Below are positions 43,737 through 51,527 of a stretch of 51,652 bases of DNA, piece by piece. Below the pieces are notes generated by a model that was given only the letters and a program-made list of their open reading frames with translations, ran no database searches and was not told the DNA's origin. A program made the position numbers and the translations under genes. Position 1 is the first letter of the stretch; each line of letters opens with the position of its first letter. The stretch is from Flammeovirgaceae bacterium (GTDB lineage: Bacteria; Bacteroidota; Bacteroidia; Cytophagales; Cyclobacteriaceae): assembly GCA_021299455.1 (NCBI GenBank), contig JAJTGQ010000044.1, positions 1 through 51,652 of the forward strand, read 5' to 3'.

Positions 43737-43740
43737 AGAG

Positions 43741-44487
43741 TCAGAAAATGTAACGAAGCCCAACACCACCTTGAAACCGTTGGTAGCCTGGGTCAACAAA
43801 GGCATCGGTAAACATCTCAACTTCGATAAAAGCAGACACGGGAAGAGTAAAATAGGAGTATTCAAAACCCAGTAAGACAACCGCGCCATAAGTAAACCTG
43901 TTTTCAGAGATTCGGCCGTTCTTTGATTCAACGCGCCCATTTTCGTAGAGGTACTCATACGTGAGGCTCGTATTTCTCCACTGCCATCCTGCCCCAACAT
44001 ACAGTTGCAGACCCTTTGATATCTTTTCTGCATTCCATTGGTACATGAATTTCGTTTCCAGAAACCAATCACCGGAAATAGTATGGGTCAGGTAACGAGC
44101 TGCCTGAGCATTGCCCACCGTATCAATCAGTGGGTCTTTTTTTATCGCGTCAGCTATTGCCTCGTTCTTAACATTCTCGAACAGCCCCCGATAATACTTA
44201 TTGTAAAGTCCACTTGAAGCTTTGCCACCATCTACAGCAAACGCCCAATTCTTACTGGGATAGAATTTGTAGGTCAGGGCAACTGGATCGCCAACCTTGA
44301 ACCCAATTCCCTGATAAGGGTATTTACTTTTTTGGAAAATAGGGCAGATCGTAATTGCTTTGCTTCTCGACACTTTTGGAATCCGGTATTTTGTACTCCG
44401 AGCGCTCTTTCCAACTTGAGAAAATACATGCTGGCTTATTGAAATAAGCAAGAGAATGGTTACCCAGAAGATTTTGGAAGGAGACAT
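43741..44487 (-). CDS. Probable outer-membrane beta-barrel protein of unknown function
   Basis: About 248 aa from the ATG at 44487, with a signal peptide (FWVTILLLISISQHVFSQ). It contains alternating beta-strand segments such as LQLYVGAGWQWRNTSLTYEY and FTYGAVVLLGFEYSYFTLP, and ends in FQGGVGLRYIF, where the final Phe is typical of barrel assembly signals. The stop lies 4 nt from the permease stop, convergent. TATATTTG and TACATTTG, both matching the -7 element, occur just upstream on this strand. Confidence 0.62.
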   Translation of the reverse strand: MSPSKIFWVTILLLISISQHVFSQVGKSARSTKYRIPKVSRSKAITICPIFQKSKYPYQGIGFKVGDPVALTYKFYPSKNWAFAVDGGKASSGLYNKYYRGLFENVKNEAIADAIKKDPLIDTVGNAQAARYLTHTISGDWFLETKFMYQWNAEKISKGLQLYVGAGWQWRNTSLTYEYLYENGRVESKNGRISENRFTYGAVVLLGFEYSYFTLPVSAFIEVEMFTDAFVDPGYQRFQGGVGLRYIF

Positions 44488-44539
44488 TAGAGCAAATATA
44501 ACCCTTTTGCGCAAATGTATTCAGTGGCGTGTGCCAGTG

Positions 44540-44683
44540 GGGTGTACGACAGTTTTGCATTTCTCCGTGACCCTTGTGGTTTCTTTGTGTTCCCTGTGGT
44601 AAAAATGCAAACCACTAAGTGCTCAAAGGTTGCACAAAGCACACCATTGAGCTATTCACCTTAAGCAAAACTGTCGTGTACCC
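44540..44683. repeat. 144-bp element with 19-bp terminal inverted repeats (MITE-like)
   Basis: The ends GGGTGTACGACAGTTTTGC (44540-44558) and its near-complement (44665-44683) match at 17 of 19 positions. Inside are further inverted pairs: TTTGCATTT (44554-44562) with AAATGCAAA (44603-44611), and CTTTGTG (44583-44589) with CACAAAG (44633-44639). There is no coding sequence. It fills the gap between the ABC exporter and outer-membrane protein genes. The interior resembles intergenic repeats with TTTGTGGTT-like words that I recall from other Bacteroidota. Confidence 0.6.
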
Positions 44684-44694
44684 TGCGCCAGATG

Positions 44695-46467
44695 CTAAGC
44701 TATTTCTTTGTATTGCATTTTGTGCAGTTGGGCGTAGAAACCATCGCTCGCCAAAAGTTCATCATGGCTACCCGATTCTTTGATCTCTCCCTTATCTAAA
44801 ACGATAATTTTATCTGCCTTTTGAATCGTAGACAATCGGTGGGCGATTGCAATAGACGTTCTATTTGTCATCATTTTTGAAATCGCATTTTGAATCATCT
44901 CTTCTGTTTCACTATCTACCGAAGAGGTGGCCTCATCTAACACCAATATTTTGGGATCATAAACCATGGCGCGGATAAAAGACAATAGTTGTCGTTGGCC
45001 CACGGAAATGGTCGCTCCACGCTCCATCACGTTGTAATCTAGCCCACCCGGCAGTCGATCGATAAATTTCCGGGCGCCAACCAGATCGGCAGCATGTAGG
45101 ATCATCTCATCGGTAACTTCTTTGTTTCCGAGTGTGATATTGTATCGAATCGTGTCTGAGAAAAGGAAAACGTCTTGCAAGACCACGCCAATGTTTTTTC
45201 GGAGTGAGGCGGTGTCAAATTCTTTGATATCCATGCCATCCACTTGAATGGATCCACGATTGATTTCATAAAAACGATTGAGCAGATTTATGATTGACGA
45301 CTTTCCAGCACCCGTTGCTCCTACTAAGGCGATGGTCTCGCCTGGTTTTATGTCAAGACTGATGTCCTTCAAGACATAGTCGGCATCATTGTAGGCAAAC
45401 CAAACATGGTCAAACTTTACCTGGCCCTTTATATCGCTTGGCGTAACCGTTCCATTTGGCATTATGTCTGTTTGATCATCTAATAAATTGATAATTCTGG
45501 AAGAACCCACTATACCCATTTGCAGCGTGTTGTATCGGTCAGCGATCATCCGAATGGGCCGGAAGAATAACTGTATGAACATGATGAAAGAAACCAGCTT
45601 GCCAATGGTGATACCCGTTGCCTCCATGTTGATAATGCCCTTTGCGCCATACCACACCAGCAAGCCTGTGCCCATAGCTGCAATAATTTCCGCTATCGGA
45701 AAATAGACCGAGTAATAAAGGACGGACCTCAGGTGTGCCTCGCGATGTTCCTTGTTAATTTCTTTAAATTTCTCAAACTCTCTCTTCTCACTCCCGAAAA
45801 TCTGCACGATGTTCATCCCTGTAATGTGCTCTTGTACAAATGAATTCAAATTTGAAACGGCATTGCGCACATCGTTGAAAGCTACTTTTATTTTCTCCTT
45901 AAAGACGTAAGTGGCGAGTAACATCAATGGAATAGTAGAAAGGCTTACCAGCGTTAACTTCCAATCGATCCAAAACATGAAAGCTAAGATGAAAATGATT
46001 TGAAGTAAATCGCTGGCCATAGCTGCTAGCCCTTCGCTAAACACGTCAGACAAGGTTTCTACATCTGAAATGGTGCGAGTCACTAATCGGCCTATGGGAG
46101 TCTTATCAAAAAAGCGCAGCCGAAGTTTGATCAAATGTTCATACAGTTGAATTCGGATATCTCGAATAATGAATTGCGCAATTCGTCCTGAAATATAAGT
46201 GTGGGCATATTGTACAACCGATTGCACGACCAATAAACCTAGAATGATCAACATGATATTTACCATCGCCCAATAGTTGCCATATTGCACGTGCGCATCC
46301 AACGTGTGCTGTATAAGCAACGGCCTGATCGGTGTGAGAATCCCCAATAAGAACGTGAGCACGATAACAAAGTAAAAGCGTGCTTTGTAAGGCTTCACAA
46401 ACTGCATGATGCGTTTGAGCACTTTAAAATCGATGATATTTCCGCTACTTACTTTTTCTTTTTCCAT
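44695..46467 (-). CDS. ABC exporter, fused permease and ATPase (MsbA/multidrug type)
   Basis: 590 aa from the ATG at 46467. The N-terminal half has six membrane helices of the ABC-transporter type 1 domain (FYFVIVLTFLLGILTPIRPL; LIIFILAF-like segments). The C-terminal ATPase has Walker A GATGAGKSSIINLL, Q-loop GVVLQDVFLFSDTIRYN, signature ISVGQRQLLSF, Walker B ILVLDEATSSVDSETE and the H-loop in IAHRLSTI. The signature is SVGQ rather than LSGGQ. It is a homo- or heterodimeric half-transporter, and the substrate is unknown. It follows truA on the same strand. Confidence 0.93.
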   Translation of the reverse strand: MEKEKVSSGNIIDFKVLKRIMQFVKPYKARFYFVIVLTFLLGILTPIRPLLIQHTLDAHVQYGNYWAMVNIMLIILGLLVVQSVVQYAHTYISGRIAQFIIRDIRIQLYEHLIKLRLRFFDKTPIGRLVTRTISDVETLSDVFSEGLAAMASDLLQIIFILAFMFWIDWKLTLVSLSTIPLMLLATYVFKEKIKVAFNDVRNAVSNLNSFVQEHITGMNIVQIFGSEKREFEKFKEINKEHREAHLRSVLYYSVYFPIAEIIAAMGTGLLVWYGAKGIINMEATGITIGKLVSFIMFIQLFFRPIRMIADRYNTLQMGIVGSSRIINLLDDQTDIMPNGTVTPSDIKGQVKFDHVWFAYNDADYVLKDISLDIKPGETIALVGATGAGKSSIINLLNRFYEINRGSIQVDGMDIKEFDTASLRKNIGVVLQDVFLFSDTIRYNITLGNKEVTDEMILHAADLVGARKFIDRLPGGLDYNVMERGATISVGQRQLLSFIRAMVYDPKILVLDEATSSVDSETEEMIQNAISKMMTNRTSIAIAHRLSTIQKADKIIVLDKGEIKESGSHDELLASDGFYAQLHKMQYKEIA

Positions 46468-46488
46468 GACCTCACCTTCTAGTCGGCA

Positions 46489-46518
46489 GACCGCTTTTCG
46501 CGAAAGCAAATCGCGGTC
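46489..46518 (-). other. Hairpin between truA and the ABC exporter gene
   Basis: GACCGC (46489-46494) and GCGGTC (46513-46518) pair around an inner TTCGCGAA palindrome. It lies 21 nt upstream of the exporter ATG and may act as a weak attenuator or a processing site. It also argues for the ATG at 46467 over a longer N-terminus. Confidence 0.35.
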
Positions 46519-46531
46519 AAACGACTATGTT

Positions 46532-47278
46532 TCAGTTTAAAAATATTTTCTTGTGATATCTTACACTTACCAAATACAACCCTTCGGGCGGCACGTTCAT
46601 GCCGGCCTTTTTTCGGTCTTTACCTTTTACAATTTCTTCAAATTCTTTCACTGTAATTTTTCCAGTGCCTACATCTAACAAAGTTCCTACTATGGCTCGA
46701 ACCATCCCTCTCAAAAACCGATTCGCAGTGACGTAGAAAACAAGTAAATCTCCTTTTTGATTCCAGTGTGCTTTTTTGAGCGTACAAATAAAGTGATTTA
46801 CATCGGTCTTCACCTTGCTAAAGCACTCAAAGTCGTGTTCGCCCACTAGTAACGCAGCCGCTCGGTTCATGGTTGGCACATCGAGCGATTTAAAAAAATA
46901 GTAGGCCTGACCAATCAATAGTGGATCCTTCACCCTTGTGATCTTGTATACATACGAGCGCTCAAAGGCATCATAGCGCGCATGAGCTTTTTCTTTTACG
47001 GGTTGAACCGTGCGAATGGCAATGTCTTTAGGTAGAAGCGAATTTAACTTAATCAGCCACGTTGGTTCATCAAGTTCTTTTTCGATATCCGCATGGAAAA
47101 ATTGTTGTACGCAATGCACCCCGGCATCGGTTCGGCCACTGCCCACTATTTCTATTTTCGTTCTGAATATTTTGGACAACGCACTTTCCACTACTTCTTG
47201 CACGCCCACCGCATTGGCCTGGTTTTGCCAGCCGTGGTAGTTGGTGCCGTTGTAAGAAATTTCGAAAAAGAATCTCAT
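46532..47278 (-). CDS. truA: tRNA pseudouridine(38-40) synthase TruA
   Basis: Isomerises uridines 38-40 in the tRNA anticodon arm. It begins MRFFFEISYNGTNYHGWQNQ and has the catalytic Asp in GSGRTDAGVHCVQQFFHAD near residue 53. FLRGMVRAIVGTLLDVGTGK is the conserved C-terminal motif. The length of 248 aa is normal. The start overlaps the thiolase stop by 4 nt. Confidence 0.96.
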   Translation of the reverse strand: MRFFFEISYNGTNYHGWQNQANAVGVQEVVESALSKIFRTKIEIVGSGRTDAGVHCVQQFFHADIEKELDEPTWLIKLNSLLPKDIAIRTVQPVKEKAHARYDAFERSYVYKITRVKDPLLIGQAYYFFKSLDVPTMNRAAALLVGEHDFECFSKVKTDVNHFICTLKKAHWNQKGDLLVFYVTANRFLRGMVRAIVGTLLDVGTGKITVKEFEEIVKGKDRKKAGMNVPPEGLYLVSVRYHKKIFLN

Positions 47279-48468
47279 AAATTCTCATAAACCAGTGCCG
47301 CCCCTTGCCCCACGCCAATACACATGGTAGCCAACCCGTATTTTACCTTTCTCTTTTGCATTTCATGAATGAGTGTTGCGGAAATGCGAACCCCGCTACA
47401 ACCTAATGGATGACCGATGGCAATGGCACCACCATTGACATTTACAATTTCAGGATTGAGCCCAAGATCAAGTATGCAAGCCAATGATTGAGAGGCAAAG
47501 GCTTCATTCAATTCGACCAATCCAATATCGGAAACTTTTAAACCCGCGCGCTGCAATGCTTTTTGTGTGGCGGGCACTGGACCAACACCCATATAAGCTG
47601 GATCAACGCCCGCTATGGCCATCGATACAACTCGAGCAAGTGGTTTTAAATTTAATTTCTTAATTGTTTCCTCACTCGCTATTAAGCAAGCAGCTGCTCC
47701 GTCATTAATACCCGAAGAATTTCCAGCTGTTACTGAACCGCCCTCTTTAAATGCCGGCTTTAATTGAGCTAATTTTTCCAATGAAGTCTCGCGTGGATAC
47801 TCGTCTCTACTGAATTCTAGAGTCTCTTTACCTTTTGCAATGGAAATAGAAACGAGTTCTTTGTCGAATTTTTTTGCCAGCGCTGCGGCTGCATATTTTT
47901 GCTGCGAAGCAAGTGCGAAGGCATCCTGTTGTTCCCTCGTAATCTTCCATTTCTCCGCTACGTTCTCAGCCGTTTCGCCCATCGAATAGGGATGGTACAA
48001 TTTTGAAAGCTTGGAATTGACAAATCGCCAGCCGATGGTGGTGTCAAAAATTTCCTGTTTGCGGGAAAATGCTTCTTCTGATTTCCCCATCACAAACGGT
48101 GCACGACTCATGCTCTCCACGCCTCCGGCAATGTAAATGGATCCGTCTCCATTCAGTATTCCACGACTGGCATCCATAATGGCCTGAAGCCCGGAAGCAC
48201 ACAAGCGATTGACGGTTGCACCTCCCACGGATGTGGGGAGTCCCGCCAGTAGTAACGCCATGCGCGCCACATTTCGGTTGTCTTCACCTGCCTGGTTCGC
48301 TGCGCCAAAAATAACATCTTCAATTTCAGCTGTATTGATTGCCGGATTCCTTTCTATTAATTTCTTAATCACATGAGCCGCAAGATCATCCGGTCGAACG
48401 GAGGCCAATGTGCCTGCATATTTGCCAATAGGTGTCCGTAGGATGTCGATGATGTAGGCTGTTTTCAT
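47275..48468 (-). CDS. Thiolase (acetyl-CoA acyltransferase; 3-oxoadipyl-CoA thiolase-like)
   Basis: 397 aa from the ATG at 48468 (MKTAYIIDILRTPIGKYAGT). The catalytic Cys is in VNRLCASGLQAIMDASRG near residue 88, the His in GGAIAIGHPLGCSGVR, and the second Cys in TMCIGVGQGAALVYE. The segment FGAANQAGEDNRNVARMALL and YHPYSMGETAENVAEKW resemble the PcaF/PaaJ branch, but a general beta-oxidation thiolase is possible. A longer frame to 48510 overlaps the repeat upstream and is rejected. Confidence 0.92.
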   Translation of the reverse strand: MKTAYIIDILRTPIGKYAGTLASVRPDDLAAHVIKKLIERNPAINTAEIEDVIFGAANQAGEDNRNVARMALLLAGLPTSVGGATVNRLCASGLQAIMDASRGILNGDGSIYIAGGVESMSRAPFVMGKSEEAFSRKQEIFDTTIGWRFVNSKLSKLYHPYSMGETAENVAEKWKITREQQDAFALASQQKYAAAALAKKFDKELVSISIAKGKETLEFSRDEYPRETSLEKLAQLKPAFKEGGSVTAGNSSGINDGAAACLIASEETIKKLNLKPLARVVSMAIAGVDPAYMGVGPVPATQKALQRAGLKVSDIGLVELNEAFASQSLACILDLGLNPEIVNVNGGAIAIGHPLGCSGVRISATLIHEMQKRKVKYGLATMCIGVGQGAALVYENL

Positions 48469-48484
48469 TCGGGGAATAATTTTG

Positions 48485-48535
48485 GCTACAAGCTTCATGC
48501 TGCAAGCCACAAGCCTGCAGCCTGACGCTTGTAGC
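48485..48535. repeat. 51-bp nested palindromic repeat
   Basis: GCTACAAGC (48485-48493) and GCTTGTAGC (48527-48535) are exact complements. Between them GCTGCA (48499-48504) pairs with TGCAGC (48516-48521). The words AAGC, TGCAGC and CTTGTAGC recur throughout. It lies between the divergent thiolase and DUF4293 genes and provides the TTG -33 element of the latter. Confidence 0.6.
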
Positions 48536-48558
48536 GTGAGGCCATTTTACTACTTTTG
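48529..48558 (+). promoter_or_regulatory. Bacteroidota-type promoter of the DUF4293 gene
   Basis: TTG (48529-48531) and TACTTTTG (48551-48558) are 19 nt apart, 23 nt upstream of the start codon. The TTG falls in the right arm of the palindromic repeat. Confidence 0.6.
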
Positions 48559-48581
48559 CTGCAAGTTAAATTAACCTGATT

Positions 48582-49049
48582 ATGTGGCAAAGAATTCAAA
48601 CGGTGTTTCTGGGTTTGGTGGTTGTTTGTATGGCGATATGCCTATTTTTACCAATCGGCATTTTTGTGGATGCCACGACCGGTGATTCGCACCAGCTGTA
48701 CCCATTACACTACACAATTGTATCTGGAGAAGCCCGATCGACCACTTATTTTCCTTATGTGGTTACAGCCATATTAATGGCAACCGCAGCCACTATTGCG
48801 GTGATGAGTATTTTAAAATTTGAGAATAGAATCACCCAAATAAAGCTGGGTACGCTTAACTCTTTGGTGCTCGCTCTTGTTATGGTAGCAATGGTTTTGT
48901 TTTTTAATCCACTGGCAAAGAAATTTGCCGATGGCCATTTGGGATTAAACCTATGGGGAACATTCGCTGCCGTAGCATTCAATTGGATTTCACTGCGTTT
49001 TATTCGCAGGGACGAAAAAATGGTGAGGGACTCCGACCGGATTCGCTAG
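48582..49049 (+). CDS. DUF4293-family membrane protein
   Basis: 155 aa with four hydrophobic helices (VFLGLVVVCMAICLFLP; YVVTAILMATAATIAVMSIL; LNSLVLALVMVAMVLFF; LWGTFAAVAFNWISLRFI). The start MWQRIQTVFLGL and the end FIRRDEKMVRDSDRIR are characteristic of this small family, which is known mainly from Bacteroidota. Function is unknown. Confidence 0.85.
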   Translation: MWQRIQTVFLGLVVVCMAICLFLPIGIFVDATTGDSHQLYPLHYTIVSGEARSTTYFPYVVTAILMATAATIAVMSILKFENRITQIKLGTLNSLVLALVMVAMVLFFNPLAKKFADGHLGLNLWGTFAAVAFNWISLRFIRRDEKMVRDSDRIR

Positions 49050-49054
49050 CTCAT

Positions 49055-49086
49055 ATTCTAAATTCTAAGTTCTAAATTCTAATTCT
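49055..49086. repeat. Tandem heptamer array
   Basis: Four consecutive units of (A/G)TTCTAA at 49055-49082, followed by a partial TTCT. It lies directly upstream of tpx, in the space where its promoter or leader should be. Confidence 0.6.
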
Positions 49087-49092
49087 TTTTTT

Positions 49093-49590
49093 ATGGCTCA
49101 AACTAAACTAGGACCAAATCCTGCCAACACCATTGGCGAACTTCCATCCACAGGTACTCCAGCACCTGAATTTGTTCTCACCGCAAACGACATGAAAGAC
49201 GTATCATTGAAAGACTTTGCGGGAAAAAACGTGGTACTCAATATTTTTCCCAGTGTTGACACCGGTGTTTGTGCAGCATCCGTCCGCGAATTCAATAAGC
49301 GAGTAGCTTCGATTGACAATACAGTGGTATTATGTATTTCTAAAGATTTGCCCTTTGCACAAAAGCGTTTTTGTGGGGCAGAGGGAATTGACAAAGCTAT
49401 TACCGTTTCTGATTTCCGTAGTCGCGGATTTGGAAAATTATATGGTGTGGAGTTGTTGGATTCTGCTTTCGCGGGATTGTTTGCCCGTGCCGTGGTTGTA
49501 ATTAATGGAGAGGGAAAAGTCAAGTACACTGAACTGGTTCCCCAAATTGGAGAAGAACCGAACTACGAGTCTGCGCTGAAAGCAATTTGA
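49093..49590 (+). CDS. tpx: Thiol peroxidase (Tpx, atypical 2-Cys peroxiredoxin)
   Basis: Reduces hydrogen and organic peroxides using thioredoxin. The peroxidatic Cys is in NIFPSVDTGVCAASVREFN near residue 59, and the resolving Cys in DLPFAQKRFCGAEGI near 93. The length of 165 aa and the arrangement fit Tpx rather than Bcp or AhpC. A clear terminator follows. Confidence 0.96.
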   Translation: MAQTKLGPNPANTIGELPSTGTPAPEFVLTANDMKDVSLKDFAGKNVVLNIFPSVDTGVCAASVREFNKRVASIDNTVVLCISKDLPFAQKRFCGAEGIDKAITVSDFRSRGFGKLYGVELLDSAFAGLFARAVVVINGEGKVKYTELVPQIGEEPNYESALKAI

Positions 49591-49601
49591 TTTTTCGCAT
49601 G

Positions 49602-49616
49602 AGGCGTCAGACGCCT
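49602..49616. repeat. Short palindrome after tpx
   Basis: AGGCGT-CAG-ACGCCT forms a 6-bp stem with a 3-nt loop 11 nt after the tpx stop. It has no T-run, so it is not itself a terminator. It may be a small repetitive element. Confidence 0.35.
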
Positions 49617-49633
49617 AATAAAATCACGCAAAG

Positions 49634-49659
49634 CCCTTTCGTCATTGAAAGGGTTTTTT
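49634..49659 (+). terminator. Intrinsic terminator of tpx
   Basis: CCCTTTC (49634-49640) and GAAAGGG (49647-49653) form a 7-bp stem, followed by six T. Confidence 0.85.
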
Positions 49660-49702
49660 GTTTGTGTAAATTGAAGTATCTTTTCTTTTTCAATTCTGCT
49701 TT

Positions 49703-50965
49703 ATGAAAATTCTAACTTCCTTTTTGTTGCTTTCGGCAAACCTTCTTTTTGCTCAAACTCCAAAAAGCTATTATCTGACTACCGATCGCATCTTCGATGG
49801 CGAAGTGATGCATACCGGTTGGGCGGTTGTTGTAGAAGCGGACAAGATTATTTCGATCGGACCAAAAGAGAAAATAAAAGAGCCGGTTGGCTCCATCAAA
49901 ATCAATTATCCAAACTCAACATTGCTTCCCGGTTTAATTGAAGGGCACTCACACTTGTTACTTTATCCTTACAATATCACCGACTGGGACACACAAGTAT
50001 TGAAAGAGACGGATGCTTATCGCACAGCACGTGCTACGGTGCATGCCAAAAACACGCTAATGGCTGGCTTCACCACTGCGAGAGATTTAGGAACTGAGGG
50101 GGCAGGCTATTCCGATGTAGCTTTGAAGCGCGCGATAAATGAAGGAATAATTCCAGGGCCGCGGTTAATGGTGGCAGGCAGAGCCATTGTGTCTACAGGC
50201 TCATACGGTCCAAAGGGATACGATCATGATCAGGAAATTATGTTGGGTGCGGAAGCTGCCGATGGCAATGATTTAGTACGTGTAGTCCGCGATCAAATTG
50301 GCAAAGGTGCAGACTTCATAAAAATCTATGCAGATTATCGCTGGGGATTAAATGGCGAAGACCAACCTTCGTTTACATTGGAAGAACTAAAACTCATCAA
50401 CGAAGTGACGCGAAGCAGTGGCCGCGTAATGGTTTGTCATGCTAAATCAAAAGAAGCCATTCGAAGAGCTGTGATGGCCGGTGCTGAGACGATTGAGCAT
50501 GGCGATTTTATTGATGTGGAAACGGGCAAGCTGATGAAAGAACACAACGTCACATTTATTCCCACACTGGCGGCAGTAGATATGATTACTCAATATCGTG
50601 GTTGGAAAAAGGGAGTCTCGCCAGACCCGGCTAACGTTGTGAATAAGAAAAAAAGTTTTAAAGCCGCTATGGAATCTGGTGTTGCCATTGGCATGGGCGG
50701 AGACGTGGGTGTTTTCCCGCACGGTGAAAATGCGTTGGAGATGGAGTTGATGGTTGAATATGGCATGAAGCCAATGGAGGTTCTAAAAGCAGCAACCACC
50801 ATAAATGCAAAAGCTTTTCATTTGGATCAACAGGTTGGTGCTATTAAGGAAGGATTAAAAGCGGATTTGTTGATTGTGTCGGGCGACCCATCGAATGTTA
50901 TTTCTGATTTGAGAAAGGTGAAATGGGTGATGAAGGACGGAGTTGTGGTTCGAAATGAAAAATAG
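49703..50965 (+). CDS. Secreted amidohydrolase-family metal-dependent hydrolase
   Basis: 420 aa with a signal peptide (MKILTSFLLLSANLLFAQTP). The amidohydrolase superfamily motifs appear in order: the HxH pair in GLIEGHSHLLLYP, the likely carboxylated Lys in GADFIKIYADY, two further His in VMVCHAKSKE and GAETIEHGDFID, and the Asp in IGMGGDVGVFPHGEN. The layout is that of imidazolonepropionase-like or Xaa-Pro dipeptidase-type enzymes acting on peptides or amides. The exact substrate is unknown. It ends 5 nt from the YoeB stop, convergent. Confidence 0.88.
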   Translation: MKILTSFLLLSANLLFAQTPKSYYLTTDRIFDGEVMHTGWAVVVEADKIISIGPKEKIKEPVGSIKINYPNSTLLPGLIEGHSHLLLYPYNITDWDTQVLKETDAYRTARATVHAKNTLMAGFTTARDLGTEGAGYSDVALKRAINEGIIPGPRLMVAGRAIVSTGSYGPKGYDHDQEIMLGAEAADGNDLVRVVRDQIGKGADFIKIYADYRWGLNGEDQPSFTLEELKLINEVTRSSGRVMVCHAKSKEAIRRAVMAGAETIEHGDFIDVETGKLMKEHNVTFIPTLAAVDMITQYRGWKKGVSPDPANVVNKKKSFKAAMESGVAIGMGGDVGVFPHGENALEMELMVEYGMKPMEVLKAATTINAKAFHLDQQVGAIKEGLKADLLIVSGDPSNVISDLRKVKWVMKDGVVVRNEK

Positions 50966-50970
50966 CTTAG

Positions 50971-51231
50971 TTAGACGTAATGTGAATTACAAGAGTAAAT
51001 GACGATCGATGTTTCGGTAACAGAGTAAATCAATCTGTGTTCTTGGTCGATCCGCCTGCTCCAAGTTCCTTTGAATTGATGCTTTAAGGGTTCAGGTTTA
51101 CCCAATCCCTCAAACGGACTCCGAAGTATATCCTTGACCAGATCTCCAATTCGAAGAGCCATTTTCCGATCGAGTTAAATCCAATCTTGATATTCTTTGA
51201 AAGCCTTAGGAACAAACTCAATAGTTCTCAT
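50971..51231 (-). pseudogene. yoeB: YoeB-type mRNA interferase toxin with a premature stop codon
   Basis: Leftward from the ATG at 51229-51231 (overlapping the antitoxin stop as ATGA), the reading MRTIEFVPKAFKEYQDWI is cut by TAA at 51175-51177, codon 19. The same frame then continues LDRKMALRIGDLVKDILRSP, FEGLGKPEPLKHQFKGTWSR, RIDQEHRLIYSV and ends SHYV, a full YoeB. The catalytic Glu, Arg and C-terminal His-Tyr are retained. Total length without the stop is 86 codons, the family norm. A restart at Met24 would lose the first strand and part of the first helix, so the toxin is probably inactive. A sequencing error at one base would also explain it. Confidence 0.85.
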
Positions 51232-51452
51232 AACAACTCATCGAGTTTCAGAAAAATAGCTTCTTTTTTTCTTTTGTATTCTTCAATGCGTTCGTTTAGT
51301 TCATTGGCATACCTTGGATTGCTCAAAATATATTCAGTATCATCTGCCGATTGAATTGTAATATCAACTGTTTTATGAGGGAACATTTTTTTTATTCCTT
51401 CCATAATTTCTGGTGTTAATAAATCTGTGTTTATTTGGATAGTTGTTTCCAT
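51228..51452 (-). CDS. Antitoxin of the YoeB-type toxin
   Basis: 74 aa. The N-terminus (TTIQINTDLLTPEIMEGIKK, MFPHKTVDITIQ) forms a short beta-alpha-beta-like part. The C-terminus (ANELNERIEEYKRKKEAIFL) is a long charged helix likely to wrap the toxin. It is not a classical YefM sequence, but it resembles small antitoxins seen beside YoeB in other Bacteroidota, as I recall. The stop overlaps the toxin start (ATGA), so it is translationally coupled. Confidence 0.72.
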   Translation of the reverse strand: METTIQINTDLLTPEIMEGIKKMFPHKTVDITIQSADDTEYILSNPRYANELNERIEEYKRKKEAIFLKLDELL

Positions 51453-51469
51453 AAACTTATTTTAAGTAA

Positions 51470-51487
51470 AGGTAAATGATTTTACCT
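51470..51487. promoter_or_regulatory. Candidate operator of the YoeB antitoxin gene
   Basis: AGGTAAA-TGAT-TTTACCT is a perfect 7-bp inverted repeat with a 4-nt centre, ending 17 nt before the antitoxin start. Toxin-antitoxin operons are usually autoregulated through such palindromes. Confidence 0.45.
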
Positions 51488-51527
51488 AAACCATTTTGTT
51501 ATCAAGCAATTCGCAGGGAAATCGCTT

